A DNA stretch of 64,000 nucleotides, taken from Aegilops tauschii subsp. strangulata (taxonomy: Eukaryota; Streptophyta; Magnoliopsida; Poales; Poaceae). The DNA lies in assembly GCF_002575655.3 (NCBI RefSeq), contig NC_053035.3, positions 501,486,601 to 501,550,600 of the forward strand, written 5' to 3'. The notes under the pieces were generated by a model that ran no database searches, was not told where the DNA came from, and saw only the letters and a list, made by a program, of their open reading frames with translations. Shown piece by piece: positions 11,722 through 23,932 of the stretch. The translations under genes were made by a program, and so were the position numbers. The first letter of the stretch is position 1; every line of letters starts with the position of its first letter.

Positions 11722-12080
11722 CTAGAAAATCAATGGAACTAGTCATGGATGCTTCTCATGTTGGTACAAGGGTGTAGAAAGAATATAGGTCCATTTGAAG
11801 CAAGTCGAGAAAAACCCGTCCTTCCACACGGACCCTTACCTCCTACCCGAACGGCCGCCGGTGAAGGAGGTGAATTTTTGGCCATGTTAAGAATAATTTT
11901 TCCTTGTTGTGGGCATGGCCACCCAAGTGGATCGACAACGTGCTCTTCTCGTGTCACCTCCGAGAAGTATTTTAAGCATTTAATCGTATTAGAAAATCCA
12001 TACAAATGCCGACAACCTTACCAAATTAGTGATGCTTCCTTCTCATGTTTTGAATCCAAGAAGTAGAAATTTTTTGGGTC
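11722..12080. repeat. Flanking repeat copy 2 (pair with 9977-10250)
   Basis: Same orientation as copy 1 and longer by an internal segment near 11870-11930 that starts and ends at GGA, consistent with a deletion between short repeats in copy 1. It closes the tandem array on the right. Confidence 0.8.
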
Positions 12081-12104
12081 CATTTACATCATGTCCGGCA
12101 AGTT

Positions 12105-12262
12105 TGTTTGTACGTGTTCTCCGTGTGTGTGAATGACATGTAGGATCCACATGTAAAAACCCCATACGCAAAAAGAGGCCCAACCAAACTGCCCGACGGA
12201 GTTTCGAACCTAGGGCATTAGTTTGTGACGGGGAGGGTGTTACCGCTGGGCTGATGATGCAT
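12105..12262 (-). repeat. tRNA-related SINE-like element, copy A
   Basis: On the minus strand CAGCCCAGCGGTAACAC resembles a pol III box A. About 45 nt on, GGTTCGAAACTCC resembles box B. The 3' part, through GGGTTTTTACATGTGGATCC to TGTCATTCACAC, matches a second copy at 28005-28160. It does not fold as a complete tRNA, so a tRNA-derived SINE or another short repeat is the better reading. Confidence 0.5.
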
Positions 12263-12632
12263 TTTCATACAAATTACATGCCCTCATATTTAAGAAATTC
12301 ATTTACCATACCTATCATGTGTAACCACTGCTGGTGTCCACGTGTCAGCAGTTTGAAGGGCGGCACGGGGCATAGCGCACGCGAGGTGCACGGCGCGGGG
12401 CAAACCCCATGCGTCCACACTGTGGAAGGCCCTGGTAGGTGAGACAAATCACCCCCCTCGACCCCTCGGTAACTCCAAGAGGTAGCCGCATTCATTTTCT
12501 TCCCCAATTCGGGTAAAAACCCTCGTCCTCTCCCACTCTAGACATACCACCTCGTCCTCTCCCAAACCCTCCTGGCTTCCTCAGCAATCCACTCCTCCTC
12601 CTCGTCTCATCGACCGCCGATGAAGCGCGGCC

Positions 12633-14959
12633 GACGAGCCGGAGGCAACCATCGGTGGAGAGCAGTCTGCTGCCGTGGCTGCCGCCGCGGTTGCAGCGGC
12701 TGAGTCTGCCGTAGTGGCAATGGCTGGCGGTGCAGCAACTGCTGTGCCTCCTCCCGCTGCCATCCCAGCCGTCGAGCTACCAGTCGGAGAGCGTGTGCAC
12801 GAGAAGGTGGGGGAAGATCTGGACAAGGAGACGGCGAGGCTCCGTGAGAGAATCGAGGAGTTCTACGGGGGGGGGGGCACTGTGGACGAGATAGAGTTCG
12901 AGATGGCTGTGGATCCCAGGAAGGGCAGCGACTTCGACGAGGATGTCATCGACGAGCTGTCGGGGGTACTACTCTGATTTTTTGAGTATTTTTCCTTCAT
13001 GTACTCTGTTTTTTCATGGCATTGGGGTTTTTCTTGTTAAGTACATGAGAATCAAATTCATATGGGCGTGCTAGTTGAAAGGATCTAGCATAGATTTTCT
13101 TGCATAATGAATGGTGGTTTTTGAATCTGAATCATTTTCTTAAAGTATTGATGAGGTATTTCTACTCATGTACTGGCCCCTCCATAATGTTTGCGTACAT
13201 GTAGGATTGTAGGGATCTAGCATAGATTTTCTTGTTGGATGGTGATTTTAGAATCTGATTCATTTTCTGTTCGAATAGACAGAAGAAAAAAACCACTAGT
13301 ATAGCTAAAACTCCATCAAGCAGGCAGATGATGCATTTGCAATACAATGGCAATTTACTGAATTGACACAGAGTTGCCATACTGATCTCTTAAAACACCA
13401 CCCGTCGACTCATGTCCTTCTTAACTATCATATGATGCATCTACATTCAGTTTTAATTGGTAAGAATCCTGTTCTGACCACTTGATTATTTCTTTGACAC
13501 CATTTCCTGTTTTGGCAATTGGTTTGCCTTGTTGCATGAGGACAGAACCAATACCTTGACCTGATGCATCTGTTTAAAAAGTAAATGGTAGGGTCAAATA
13601 AGGCAAAGCCATAACAAGAGCTGTGACCAGACAATTCTTCAATGTTGTGAAGGCCTCAATTTGAGCATCTGACCACTGGAATGAATCTTTTTTTAAACAA
13701 CATGCCCTAAATACTCAACTTGTATTTGTAAAACTAGAATTCAATTTCTGAATCTTTTTTTAGACCACTGGAATGAATCTTTTTTAGCATATATTTGTAA
13801 AACTAGAATTCAATTTCTGATTCCAATAAATAGACAATGACAACATTTCCTGTTCCAAGTTAAGTTGCTCCAAAGTATTTTCCTCACCGGTATCATCAGA
13901 GTCACAAGATAAGGGATAAAGATAGTAGCCCATAGCTCCTTTGTAACTACCAACGACTAGACAGTTGGATTTAACCCTAACTAATTGCATATACCAATTG
14001 ATGAGAGGCGTCGTAGCAAGGCATTGCATTCCACTGTGATAAAGCTTGGTCTATTTTGACATTTTGATTATGTCGTAAATCTAGTATCGACGCATCACTT
14101 GACGAGCACACTGACATCAGTTTAATGTCAAGTTAGTCGTACGAAATGACAAAACAATCTCTCTCTCTCTCTCTCTCTCAGATAGATGAAATCGAGCTGT
14201 ATGGGCTGTAGCATAGTTCTGCATTATGCGTTGACTTGTCAGTGTGCTCTTGGCATTTTCGTCCATACTAACAATGTTGGAGAATTAGTATTGCTGCTCT
14301 CAGAAAGAATAATGGTTTCTTGATTCCAGTAGATAGAAGAAACCCCCGAAGCCTTTTTTCTGATTCCAATCAGAATTACACCTGTAACAATTATCAAGTA
14401 TCATTAAACCAAGCCACATTATGAATTCTTTCATGTGTTAATTATGTACTTCTTGTGCACTAATCTATCAATGCAACTATTCCATAGTCCATATTTATGC
14501 ATGCCAAATTATTTGGGTCAATTATGTATGTGCATATACGCCTTATTTCAAGCAAATAGATAGTTGTCATGTTACACGTCTGTACTTTTCAAACATTCTA
14601 ATTAAGAGCAATGTAGCAGAATAGATTAACTGAGTTATTCTTTGTGTACTAATTCACAAGAGGATGACGATGATGTGGGGTATGACATGGACAGCAGGCA
14701 CAGCAAGAGCCGCTACATCATGAGGCAGCTGATTGCTGGAAAATTCAAGTACCATTCCTATGGAAAGCTTGGCTGCCCCTTCTGTGGCAAGGCTATCAAG
14801 GGCAGCATAGATGGCTTGATGCAGCATGCCGTCTCCACTGGCAACTCCTACAGGTGGAAGCAAAAGGCCAGTACTCTGGCAAAACATGCGGCCTACGGGC
14901 GCTTCCTCAAGATTGTCAAAGTCAGTGAGCCCTACTACATCCCGCCGCACCGCCGCTGA
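12633..14959 (+). CDS. zf-XS zinc-finger protein gene, copy 1 (two exons)
   Basis: Exon 1 runs to 12965 and splices in phase 0 at GGG|GTACTA to an acceptor AG at 14661-14662; exon 2 is 14663-14959 (TGA). Exon 1 encodes an Ala-rich stretch, then an acidic Glu/Asp helix-rich tail. Exon 2 encodes a domain with CPFC near residue 40, a later His in LMQHA, and AKHAAYGRFLK. This is the pattern of the XS-type zinc finger (zf-XS) found beside XS domains in SGS3/IDN2-like RNA-silencing proteins. No XS or XH domain follows, so the protein is short. The upstream ATG at 12620, which matches the start of copy 2, is in a different frame, so an early frameshift is likely. The first in-frame ATG is at 12720. 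It may be expressed as an N-terminally shortened protein or be a pseudogene. Confidence 0.65.
13430..13760 (-). pseudogene. Ty3/Gypsy RT-RNase H fragment in intron of zf-XS copy 1
   Basis: Read on the minus strand, 13760-13700 gives QVEYLGHVV, a Gypsy RT end motif. After breaks, 13700-13440 gives a WSDAQIEAFTTLKN block followed by TDASGQGIGSVLMQQGKP, the RNase H start with its catalytic Asp. There is a stop before the Asp motif, and the GAATGAATC segment is locally duplicated near 13680-13810. It is a short decayed piece with no LTRs seen. Confidence 0.75.
14158..14179. repeat. (CT)n microsatellite
   Basis: An uninterrupted CT run of about 22 bases lies inside the intron of zf-XS copy 1. Confidence 0.95.
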
Positions 14960-15207
14960 ACAAGGGAGACAAGTGATGTGCTGCTAGACTGCCGCTGCTG
15001 CCCCAGGACCGCCGTGTCCTTTTATGTTATCGGTATTCGCTGGTCGACTCTAAAACTTATGGTCTATGGTGTGTAAGAACTTATGTCCTATGGTCTATGG
15101 TGGGTGTGAACTTATGGTGTGCGGTCTGCCGTTTAACTAAGTGTTTGCTGCTAATCTGCTTAAGTGTGGTCTAAGTTGTTATTAGTACTATTTTGCTGAT
15201 GCATGTT

Positions 15208-15403
15208 AGGCATTGTACAATGGTAGATGCTAAGGGTGATGCTTAGAAAAATAAACCGGTTTTTTCTGAAGCACCATTGCCTATTCCTACAGGACAGACG
15301 CCTAGTTAAGCGTCTACCCTGTACAAATAAGCACCGGTGCTTAAGAAAAGCCTGGTTTATCTCTCTAAACACCTCGCCTAATCACCTTGCATTGTACAAG
15401 GCC
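15208..15403. mobile_element. Foldback MITE, 3' of zf-XS copy 1
   Basis: The two halves are complementary over about 90 nt. The left half runs from GGCATTGTACAATGG through GATGCTTAGA and GAAGCACC to GACGC; the right half is the inverted equivalent ending GCATTGTACAAGGCC. The centre is GACGCCTAGTTAAGCGTC. A degraded version sits at the same relative position 3' of zf-XS copy 2. The family is uncertain (Mutator- or Harbinger-like); no target-site duplication was identified. Confidence 0.75.
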
Positions 15404-16362
15404 ATAGCAACTCAAGTATCGTACGGTGGTCTATGTTATGTTCGTTGTGTTATTCTTCCGTTCTAGAATCGTACGGTGATGCATGCTAGGAACTCTACTA
15501 CGATGACTATGGTAGTTATAGCTTGGCATGATTATGTTCAGTTTATAACTCAGGATGTTCTAGCCATATCTATGACCAGTTACAATTGAACTATGCATTA
15601 GTTTTTGCCAAAAGTAAAGCATGCAAATGATTGCCAATTCTACCTATTGCCATTTGAAGCTTTGTACTGAGGATGCATTAGTTATTGCAATAAGTAGAGG
15701 ATGCTCATGTTTCCCAGAAGTGCCTGTTTCCACTTTCTGGTAAGAACTGAACATGTATCAAATTATGCTAAAAGTAGACCATGAGCATGAACATGTATCA
15801 ATTGCTGCTTCCTATTTGTGTTTGAATGGGCTCAACATATTTGGTGATGGTTTAGGGTCTCTGCGTGACCGTGATGATAACTCAAGATGTTCCAGCCATA
15901 TCTGACCAGTTATAACTCAACTATGCATTAGTTCTTGCCAAAAGTAAAGCATGCAAATGATTGCCAATACAACCGTATTGCCTGTTCAATTTTTGTACTG
16001 AGGATGCATTAGTTATAGCAGTAAGTAGAGAATGTTCATGATTGCCAAAAGTACATATATCCACTTTATGATAAGAACTGAACATGTATGAAATGATGCT
16101 AAAAGTAGAGCATGAGCAAGATCATGTATCAATTGATGCTACCTATTTGTGTTTGAATGGGCTCAACATTTGTTTGGCTATGGTCTTGCAGTCAAATTTA
16201 AGTGGATCATTTAACATATGATCCACTTATGAGTTTAAGCACACAACCTATTTGGTCATGCATAAAATAAGCGCAGTTTAACAAGGGTATCCAATTGCTT
16301 AACCACGTGAAGTTGTGCAAACCCTATGAGGGTTCAACTACTAAAAGAGCGGCCAACAACGA
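15404..16362. other. Repeat-rich 3' flank of zf-XS copy 1
   Basis: Degenerate repeats of the form GATGCATTAGTTATTGCC...AAAAGTAGAGCATGCAAATGATTGCC occur at least four times here. They also occur at 33110-33420 behind zf-XS copy 2, so the duplicated segment includes this flank. No gene is seen. Confidence 0.6.
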
Positions 16363-16710
16363 TTAAAAAAAAGCAACGATCAGGAAATACCTTCTCTCGG
16401 AGATGTCGGCGCCAAGTTGATGGCCGCGGATAGTGCGTGGCAAACTAGAAGTGCCCGTATAGCGCGGTAGACGGCGGCAAGGATATACGGCGCGTTCACG
16501 CGAGGACGGGGCGGCGAGAAGAACACTGAAGTCCGACCCCTCATGGCGGTGGGCGGTGGCCGGCAACTCCTGTAATCCGTGTGAGCCCGGGTCTCCGATC
16601 TGATCTTGCAGCGGTCGTGGGAGCTACGGATGGCACGGCCGGGTGGTTAGAATGAGGCGCTGTAATCACGGGATTTAGGGAGGGGTGGGCCGCGTTGAGT
16701 TATGTGAGAT
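16363..16710 (-). pseudogene. Orphan promoter/first-exon fragment related to 47.1 and 50.1 kb
   Basis: On the minus strand it begins with a TCCCTAAATCCCGTGATTAC-like promoter part (about 16690-16660). It runs through a CGGCCGTGCCATCCG-like leader and a GC-rich exon, and ends in CTCCGAGAGAAG before a GT at about 16385. The same order is found upstream of the Ulp1-like gene (47.4-47.1 kb, minus) and the B3-like gene (50.0-50.27 kb, plus). No downstream exons of either gene follow here, so it appears to be an orphan 5' end. Confidence 0.55.
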
Positions 16711-17344
16711 TTCAGTAATATCACAATGATATCCCAAAAGATCTAGAAAATATTGTCCTTGCTTTTTTAGTATTAACAATGGTTTCTTCATGTCGCTTAT
16801 GCCCGAAAAACACCATACATGACAAAACTTGCAATACATGTTGAAAATGGTCGACATTGTACTAATGAACGAAAAAATCACGCATGTGACGAAACTTCCA
16901 AAATTTGTTGAAGATGGTTGATTTGGAGATGTTCTACAATTTCACTGCAATATTACATATTTATTTTATAATTAAAACTCAATGATGCAAGGTTTTACAT
17001 GTTTTTCAATTTTTTTCAAACTTAAACTTTTTACACATGTCCAAGAAAGGCAATGTGGCAAGGTTTTACATGTTTTTCATTGTTATCAAACTTAAACTTG
17101 TCACATAAGACACGTGTACCTAAAAAAAGGAAGTGTTATTTTAGTATAAGGCAAAATGTCTCATAGGAAAAAAGATTTGATAGAAAAAAAGCCCACCTAC
17201 CTAACATGATATTTCACACACCACATCCCGCATACGACTACAAACCCAGTGATATGGGCAGGATGCAGGCCCGTGGTGGGACTAAACTCAGACGCACGCG
17301 CACCCAGCAGTGCATAGAGCGCGGTTGCCACGACGGACTGCAAC
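16711..17344. other. AT-rich upstream repeats
   Basis: This contains degenerate copies of a motif with CCCGAAAAACACC, ATGACAAAACTTGCAA and GTTGAAAATGGT. The same is found left of 47.9 kb, and inverted between 48.4 and 49.9 kb. No gene is seen. The right end is the insertion site of the Gypsy element. Confidence 0.55.
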
Positions 17345-17349
17345 TGCGC

Positions 17350-18243
17350 TGTCGGCGTTCTGGGAACGGGGGTCCCCAGACTTGCCTGCCTGCGGCCCAC
17401 GGCGTGGCTAAGCTAGCAGGCCGTACGGCCCATTTTCATCGACAAAGCATACAAGACACTCGCGAGGGGCCAAGCCTCGCGAGGCGGACGACACAAGACC
17501 TCCTCGGGAGTGGCCTAGTCAGGCAGGCTCACGAGGAGCGGAGATATCAAGGCGGGGCAAACCTCACGAGGCTCTCGTGACGTGAGCCATGACGATCGGC
17601 ACCAGGCGGGCGCCAGGCGGGCGTCAGCGCGCGCAGCGTCCTTGTTTCCTCTTTGGTGCTAAGGAGGCATCATGCAAAGGTTGCCATATCGGTGCAACGA
17701 GACCAAGACCAGAAGGACAGCAAGACGGAGGTCATCGTGGACCCAAGACGGCGTCACCACCAGAGCTTTTCACAGGCGAAGACCACTTTTGTCAAGATAC
17801 CTTGTACTAGCTGTGCCCCTTCAAATTTGCCCGCCGTTGTTGGCTCCCTTCCCGCTCAATATTTGGGGAGAGGACCAGGGCCTATATAAGTAGAGCTAGC
17901 CACCACAGTAGGGGCATCGGATCTTAGCTTGATCCAACCCGATCGGGCAGTTCATCCAGCTCTCACCCGCTAGTCACCAAGCACAAGAACACCTCAACCT
18001 CAGGAGGCTGTTCTTTCTCTTGTACTGTTCTACATCAGCCCAAGAGGCAATCCACCACCACACACTGGAGTAGGGTATTACACCACAATGGTGGCCCGAA
18101 CCAGTATAAATCTCGTGTCTCTTTGTGTTGTGAGTTCGTCCGCGAGATCTTAGCGAGCTAGGGCGTAGATCGGTAGGAGGAAAGACTTCGCGCGCACCCC
18201 AGTGTTTGAACCTTAAGGGTTTGCCGGAACCCCACATCCGACA
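17350..18243 (+). repeat. Gypsy 5' LTR
   Basis: 894 bp, TG...CA ends, matching the right LTR over its length. Differences include the region around 23130-23155, where the right copy has extra bases (GCCAGCGCAGGCGAGGACTAC). Confidence 0.93.
17883..17889 (+). promoter_or_regulatory. TATA box of Gypsy 5' LTR
   Basis: TATATAA lies in the expected LTR promoter position, upstream of the conserved TAGAGCTAGCC segment. The right LTR has TATGTAA at 23371-23377, so only the left copy keeps a consensus box. Confidence 0.7.
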
Positions 18244-18316
18244 TTTGGCGCGCCAGGTAGGGGTGCGCCGTAGCTTCCCTCTCATCGATCAGACGATCCA
18301 TCGCTCCGTCGTCTCC

Positions 18317-19890
18317 ATGGTGGACGCTCGCCGTGCTCGAGCTGAGCGCCGGTCTGCCCTCACCACCCGCGTTGCTCAGACGGCTCCCGTCGGCGGGCCA
18401 CCTCGTTGCTCTCCGTCTCCCGCCACCAACGCCGCCACCGGCTCGGCGGGGAACGAGCAGCAGGCGTCCTCGCTGCATCCATCGGTGCGGCAGGACGGCC
18501 GCACCGCCTCTCCGTCGCTGACCCCGGCCGGTTCTTCGTCCCACGCACGCCGTGCTCCCATGGAGGCGCGGGCCGCGCTCCTCCCAACGAACGAGCTCCT
18601 GCGTTACCGCCCAATCGACGACCTCTACGAGGAGTGGCTCGATCGCGTCGCCGAGCTCGTCCGCGCCGCAGGGGGCTCTCCGGCGCCGTTCCTCTCTCTG
18701 CCTCACCCTCAGCCAGCCACGGGCGACGAGGCTCGTGGAACGCCTCCACCACCTCTGCCCCAAGACGGTGCCTTAGCACCGAGGCATGCGGTTCCACGGC
18801 GTGATCCACCACGCCCGGTGCCCGCGCGCGAAGAGAGAAGCTGCCAAGAAGTCCCACGTCCGCGAGAAGCTGCACCCACGCTGCCTCGTCAAGACCACGC
18901 ACCGCCCGCAGCGGCGCCGCGTGGACCTCGTCAAGACCAAGTTCCACCTCCGAAGCGGGCCCCAGCAACCATGGCTGGCTGCCGTGCCTTCACCCCCGAG
19001 CTGCGTAGCGTCGCCTGGCCAGGCAAGTTCAAGCCGGATCTGCCTCCTCGCTACGACGGCACCGCCGACGCCGCGGAGTTCCTGCAGCTCTATGAGCTGA
19101 GCATCAAAGAGGCCAACGGCGATGAGAAAGTCATGGCGAACTGGTTTCCCATGGCTCTCAAGGATGGAGCCCGCTCTTGGCTCCTGAACCTGCTGCACGG
19201 CTTGATTTCCTCCTGGGACGAGATGCGCGACCGCTTCGTCGCAAACTTCCAGGGCACTCGCGACCGCCCGCCGGCCACGGGCGACCTGCGCCGCATCAAG
19301 CAACAACCAGGAGAGACCCTCCAGAAGTAGATCAAGTGCTTCAACACACTCGCCTCAAGATCCCCAAGGTCACGGACGAGGCCATCATCTCCGCGTTCTC
19401 CGATGGCGTCCGTGACGTCAAGATGTTAGGAAGAGCTCGCTATCCATGAGGAGCTGTGCACATCTCAGGAGCTGTTCAACCTGGCGACCAAGTGCGCAAG
19501 AGTTGAGGAGGGGCGCCTCTCCCTCCTTGAGCTGCCAGCTGCGGGAGCGGAGGAGAAGAAAGCCAAGGCCAAGGACGTGAAGCGCAAGGAAGCGGCAGTG
19601 CTCGCAGCAGAGCCCGACACCAAGCGGGGCAGAGATCAGCCCGAGTCATCCAAGAACAGCCGACCGTTCTGCGCCTTCCACAACCTGAACACCCACAACA
19701 CCAGTGAATGTCAAGAGCTCAGAGCCATACGAGAAGGACGCTTCGGTCGACGCCCCGAGCGTAGCCACCGGGGCTACGGCCGTGGAGGAGGACGTGGAGG
19801 CGGACGTTGGGACGACCGTGGCCCGCGCCAGGAGTGGCACGATAGGCCTCGTGAGGACCGCTGGCAGGACCATCCTCGCGAGGGCGCCTA
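18317..19890 (+). pseudogene. Gypsy gag (frameshifted)
   Basis: From an ATG at 18317 the frame has a Pro/Arg-rich N-terminal part. It then gives the gag core (FKPDLPPRYDGTADAAEFLQ, then WLLNLLHG and FVANFQGT), stopping at TAG 19328-19330 just after GETLQK. The sequence continues in other frames with LKIPKVTDEAIISAFSDGV (about 19350-19410) and, after another shift near 19425, with HEELCTSQELFNLATKCA. The nucleocapsid-like motif CAFHN...HNTSEC is at about 19670-19710, followed by an Arg/Gly-rich tail. At least two single-base frame changes and a stop mean no full Gag is made from this copy. Confidence 0.85.
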
Positions 19891-20031
19891 GAGGGACCAG
19901 CCTCGAGAGGATCGCCCCCAAGGCAACGCCGGTCTTCCCCCGCTGCCGCCACCAAGAAGGAACGACGACCACCATCAGGACAGGGGGGGGGGGGCTGGGG
20001 CTTCCAGGAGCCGCGTGCAACTGCCTGCATC

Positions 20032-21410
20032 TTGGGCGGCGCCCAGGCCCCAGCCTCTCAGCGCATCTTCAAACAGTTCGCTCGCGAGGTGAGCGCGGTG
20101 CTCCCCAAGCTCGAGGCCACGCGCCCGCTCAAGTGGTCCCAATGCGCCATCACTTTCAACTCGGCAGATGAGCTCAAGTGCGCGGCCACCGCTGGCGCCC
20201 TCCCGATGCTGTGCTCTCCAGTCATCACCAATGTGCAGGTTACCAAGACCCTCATCGACGGCTGTGCAGGGCTCAACGTCTTGTCCGTCGACACGTTCGA
20301 CAACCTCCAAGTGCCATATGAGCTGCTCCAGCCTACAAAGCCTTTCTCAGGGGTGACCGACGGTTCCACCACACCGATAGGGCAGGTCCGCCTGCCTGTC
20401 ACCTTCGGAGAGCGCAAGAACTACCGCACCGAGCTCATCGACTTCGACGTCGCGCACATCCGCCTGCCGTACAACGCCATCCTCGGGTATCCAGCCCTGG
20501 CCAAGTTCATGGCAGTCACCCATCACGGCTACAACGTCCTCAAGATGCCGGGAAGCGGCAGAATCATCACGATCCCATGTGAAGAAAGAGATGCAGTGTG
20601 CTCCCTCGAGCGCGCTTTCCAGGCCGCAGCAATCAATGACCCGACAGCAGAAGTGAGGGCCCTCCGGAGGCCATCCCCAAGAAGAAGCAGCCGCGCCGTG
20701 CGGGACCTCAGGAGGATGGCTTCGCATCTGGTGCCTCGTCAGGGTCAGCGCTCGCTCCAGGGGCACGTCCCTCCATCGCATAGAAAGGCGCGCCCGGCGC
20801 CCTCCTTGGGCAGGGCTCGGGGGCTCTCTTCTGGAGGGCCACAGACCTTGCCAACCTCACGAGGAAGGCACTTGGGCACCACTTGGAGGCGTGTTTCGTG
20901 GCATGTTTCCCTCAGGAGAACCCAGGCAAGGAGTGCCCACCACTCAGGAGTTCATCGCCAAGACCACTCAGGAGCTGCAAGACGCAAGAGCCATGCGCGG
21001 CGACGGCCGCTCACGAGGCGCAGCTCCCCATCCAGGCGAGGATGCTGGGCTGCGTGTCTGCATCGACGTCCCAGGGCTCAATAGGGCCGCATCTCAGGAG
21101 CGTTTCTGGCCTTCGCGTGTGGGCCGTTGCGAGGGCCCGCCACACAGCTACGTTCACATGCCCTTCGGCTTGCCGAGCGTGGCGTCAGCCTACCAGCGCA
21201 ACATGCGGCGTGTCCTGGCGGCTCAGGAGGCCAGGTACCACACCGTCCTGGAAGAAATGGAGACGGTCCTCAGGGAACCTCCTGAGTCCCCAAAGCCTCC
21301 CGAGGCTCAGGGCCCTGGTGGTTCGTGAGGAGCCACTCCTTCGACGCACGCCTTCAGCTGCACCAACTCTACTTCGTCTACAGAACCAGGTGACATCTTC
21401 CAAGCTCGTT
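20032..21410 (+). pseudogene. Gypsy protease and collapsed RT remnant
   Basis: The open frame 20032-21084 holds a retropepsin-like region. VTKTLIDGCAGLNVLSVDTF occupies the active-site position (D-G-C where relatives usually have D-G-G or D-T-G) and NAILGYPAL the flap/ILG position. Past about 20650 the reading becomes non-family-like. A second frame (20891-21328) keeps scraps of RT: LRVCIDVPGLNRA, then directly YVHMPFGLPSVASAYQRNM, with the palm region containing the catalytic Asp motif missing between and after. This indicates an internal deletion. Confidence 0.75.
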
Positions 21411-22821
21411 TAGCTGGGAGCGCCCCTCGGGCTGCATTATTCCCAGGCCGCATGGGCCCGTCCATGTGGCATGTATCCCTTTTGCTTCTGTCTTTAGCTT
21501 ACCTTGCTGGGGGCGCCCCTCGGGCTGCATTATCCCCAAGCCGCTTGGGCCAGACCCAGTGGCATGTATCTTCCTGCATTTACCCAAGCTGATCTGCTTT
21601 CGATGCTTAACCTGCCTGTGGCTATCGCCTGCTCGATCATCGCCTCCCACGGAGCCTACTCACAGGCACGGCGCTGGTGCATGGGTCCGTCCCTGCCACG
21701 TCGACAAGTCTGAGCGGTCGAGCTCTGCCTCGCGGCACGCCCCGCGCACGTCACCTCACCAGGCCCTCGGTGCCTTCACTTCATCCAGAGCAACCAGCGG
21801 CAGGCTGGCAGCTATAACGACAAACCGTGTTTCTTCTTGTGCGTGTTCACAGGGATCCCATGGGGAGGATAGCAGGCGGCACCGCGAGTCTCCTTTTCTC
21901 TCGTGCAATTCGCTTGCGCGTTAAAAGGGGGGCTCCTGAGCATCGCGACTCAGGAGCTCTTACTGGCTCTCCAGCCCTCACCCCCTGGCCTTGACCATGG
22001 CATACCAGCGGCGGCTGAGCTCACTCGAGGGCCGGGACCTGAGGACATAGAGCACTAAGGAGAGCACGGGGGGAGGGAAACTCGTATGGGCTGGCCTAGC
22101 TATGCCGCACGAGTTGGCGCGCAGGCCTAGCGCACCATCAGGAATCGCCGCGAAGTCAACGAGATAAGTCCCGCTCTCGGATCGGCTGAATGTTGAGGCC
22201 TAATGGTCATCTTCGCCTTGCCACAACCCCGTTGCGGCCACGTCAACTCCCTTTCTCGCCTTTCCATGGCCGCTTGAGCGCTAAGGGGGACCTCCTGAGC
22301 ATTGCGCCTCAGGGGCTCTTACTGGACCTCGGGCCGCACACCTCCTGGCCTTGACCACGGCACGCGACCTGGCATACCAGCGACGGCTGTAGCCTGCCTT
22401 GGGACCGGGACCTGTCAGCGTAGAGCAACAAGCTATCGCAAGGAAAGAAAGGGGGGACCGAGCCTTAACGGGACATGCGCTCACCAAATTCTCATAACAA
22501 GGAAGATAAGCACAAAAGACATTACAGACCCTTACATGCCCCCACGGGGTAATTCATGATTCTTCGCAGGGAACAAAAGCTAAAACTAAGGGGATCTGGA
22601 GCGAGGCGAGGAAGAAGCAATGAAGGCCAATACTGCCTGCGCCAGCCTTTTGTCAGGACAAGCAGTTGCCGAGGCAGCGTGGGGAAGTGGAGACGCCCAT
22701 GTCCAATCAACCGCCACGCGTCAACCGAGGCCGCAGGCTTTTGGGGCCCGTGGCGCTCCGAACTTGACCCTTGGCTTCGCCGCGAAGCCAAGCCCGAGCG
22801 CACCTTGGGCCCGGGGGCTAC

Positions 22822-23741
22822 TGTCGGCGTTCTGGGAACGGGGGTCCCCTGACTTGCCTGCCTGCGGCCCACGGCGTGGCTAAGCCAGCAGGTCGTATGA
22901 CCCATCTTCATCGACAAAGCATACAAGACCCTCGCGAGGGGCCAAGCCTCGCGAGGCGGACGACGCAAGACCTCCTCAGGAGTGGCCTAGTCAGGCAGGC
23001 TCACGAGGAGCGGAGATATCAAGGCGGGGCAAACCTCACGAGGCTCTCGTGACGTGAGCCATGACGATCGGCACCAGGTGGGCGCCAGCGCGCGCAGCGT
23101 CCTTGTTTTCTCTTTGGTGCTAAGGAGGCCAGCGCAGGCGAGGACTACCGAGGCATCAAGCAAAGGTTGCCATATCTGTGCAACGAGACCAAGACCAGAA
23201 GGACGGCAAGATGGAGGTCATCGTGGAGCCCAAGATGGCGTCACCACCAGAGCTTTTCGCAGGCGAAGACCACTTTTGTCAGGATAGCTTGTACTAGCTG
23301 CCCCCCCTTCAAATTTGCCCGCTGTTGTTGGTTCCCTTCCCGCTCAATATTTGGGGAGAGGACCAGGGCGTATGTAAGTAGAGCTAGCCACCACAGTAGG
23401 GGCATCGGATCTTAGCTTGATCCAACCCGATCGGGCAGTTCATCCAGCTCTCACCCGCTAGTCACCAAGCACAAGAACACCTCAACCTCAAGAGGCTGTT
23501 CTTTCTCTTGTACTGTTCTACATCAGCCCAAGAGGCAATCCATCACCACACACTGGAGTAGGGTATTACACCACAACGGTGTCCCGAACCAGTATAAATC
23601 TCGTGTCTCTCTGTGTTGTGAGTTCGTCGAGTTCCTCCACGAGATCTTAGCGAGCTAGGGCGTAGATCGGTAGGAGGGAAAGACTTCGCGCGCACCCCAG
23701 TGTTCGAACCTTAAGGGTTTCCCGGAACCCCACATCCGACA
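22822..23741 (+). repeat. Gypsy 3' LTR
   Basis: 920 bp with the same ends as the left LTR, followed by the TGCGC duplication. The leftmost bases are preceded by the polypurine-like GGGCCCGGGGGCTAC. Confidence 0.93.
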
Positions 23742-23932
23742 TGCGCCCCACCACAACTACCCCCACTTCCTAGATGAACCGCCTCCCCCATGTCCCCATC
23801 CAAGGCGTGAAAAAGCCCCAAATCGACTACATCACTGCCTCATTCCGAGAACCTCCATTGCCGCTTCCATCTCTTCTGCAAACAACCCACAAACATCTCT
23901 CTTCGAAGCCCGCAGTCGCAGGAGGAGGGCAA

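Larger units (their letters stand above)
17350..23741 (+). mobile_element. Non-autonomous (internally deleted) Ty3/Gypsy retrotransposon with TSD
   Basis: The two LTRs begin TGTCGGCGTTCTGGG and end CACATCCGACA. The 5-bp target-site duplication TGCGC is exact (17345-17349 and 23742-23746). The internal part is only about 4.6 kb. It has gag-like and retropepsin-like sequence and a collapsed RT remnant, but no integrase or RNase H that I can find. The primer site region after the left LTR is TTTGGCGCGCCAGGTAGGGG. A GGGCCCGGGGGCTAC purine-rich tract precedes the right LTR. Two internal segments are each duplicated nearby (about 21417/21513 and 21915/22270). It would depend on proteins from a related full element. 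Confidence 0.93.

Noticed and set aside
18158..18968. Two ~200-codon minus-strand open frames
   Set aside because: They are GC-rich shadows opposite the Gypsy gag and LTR border.
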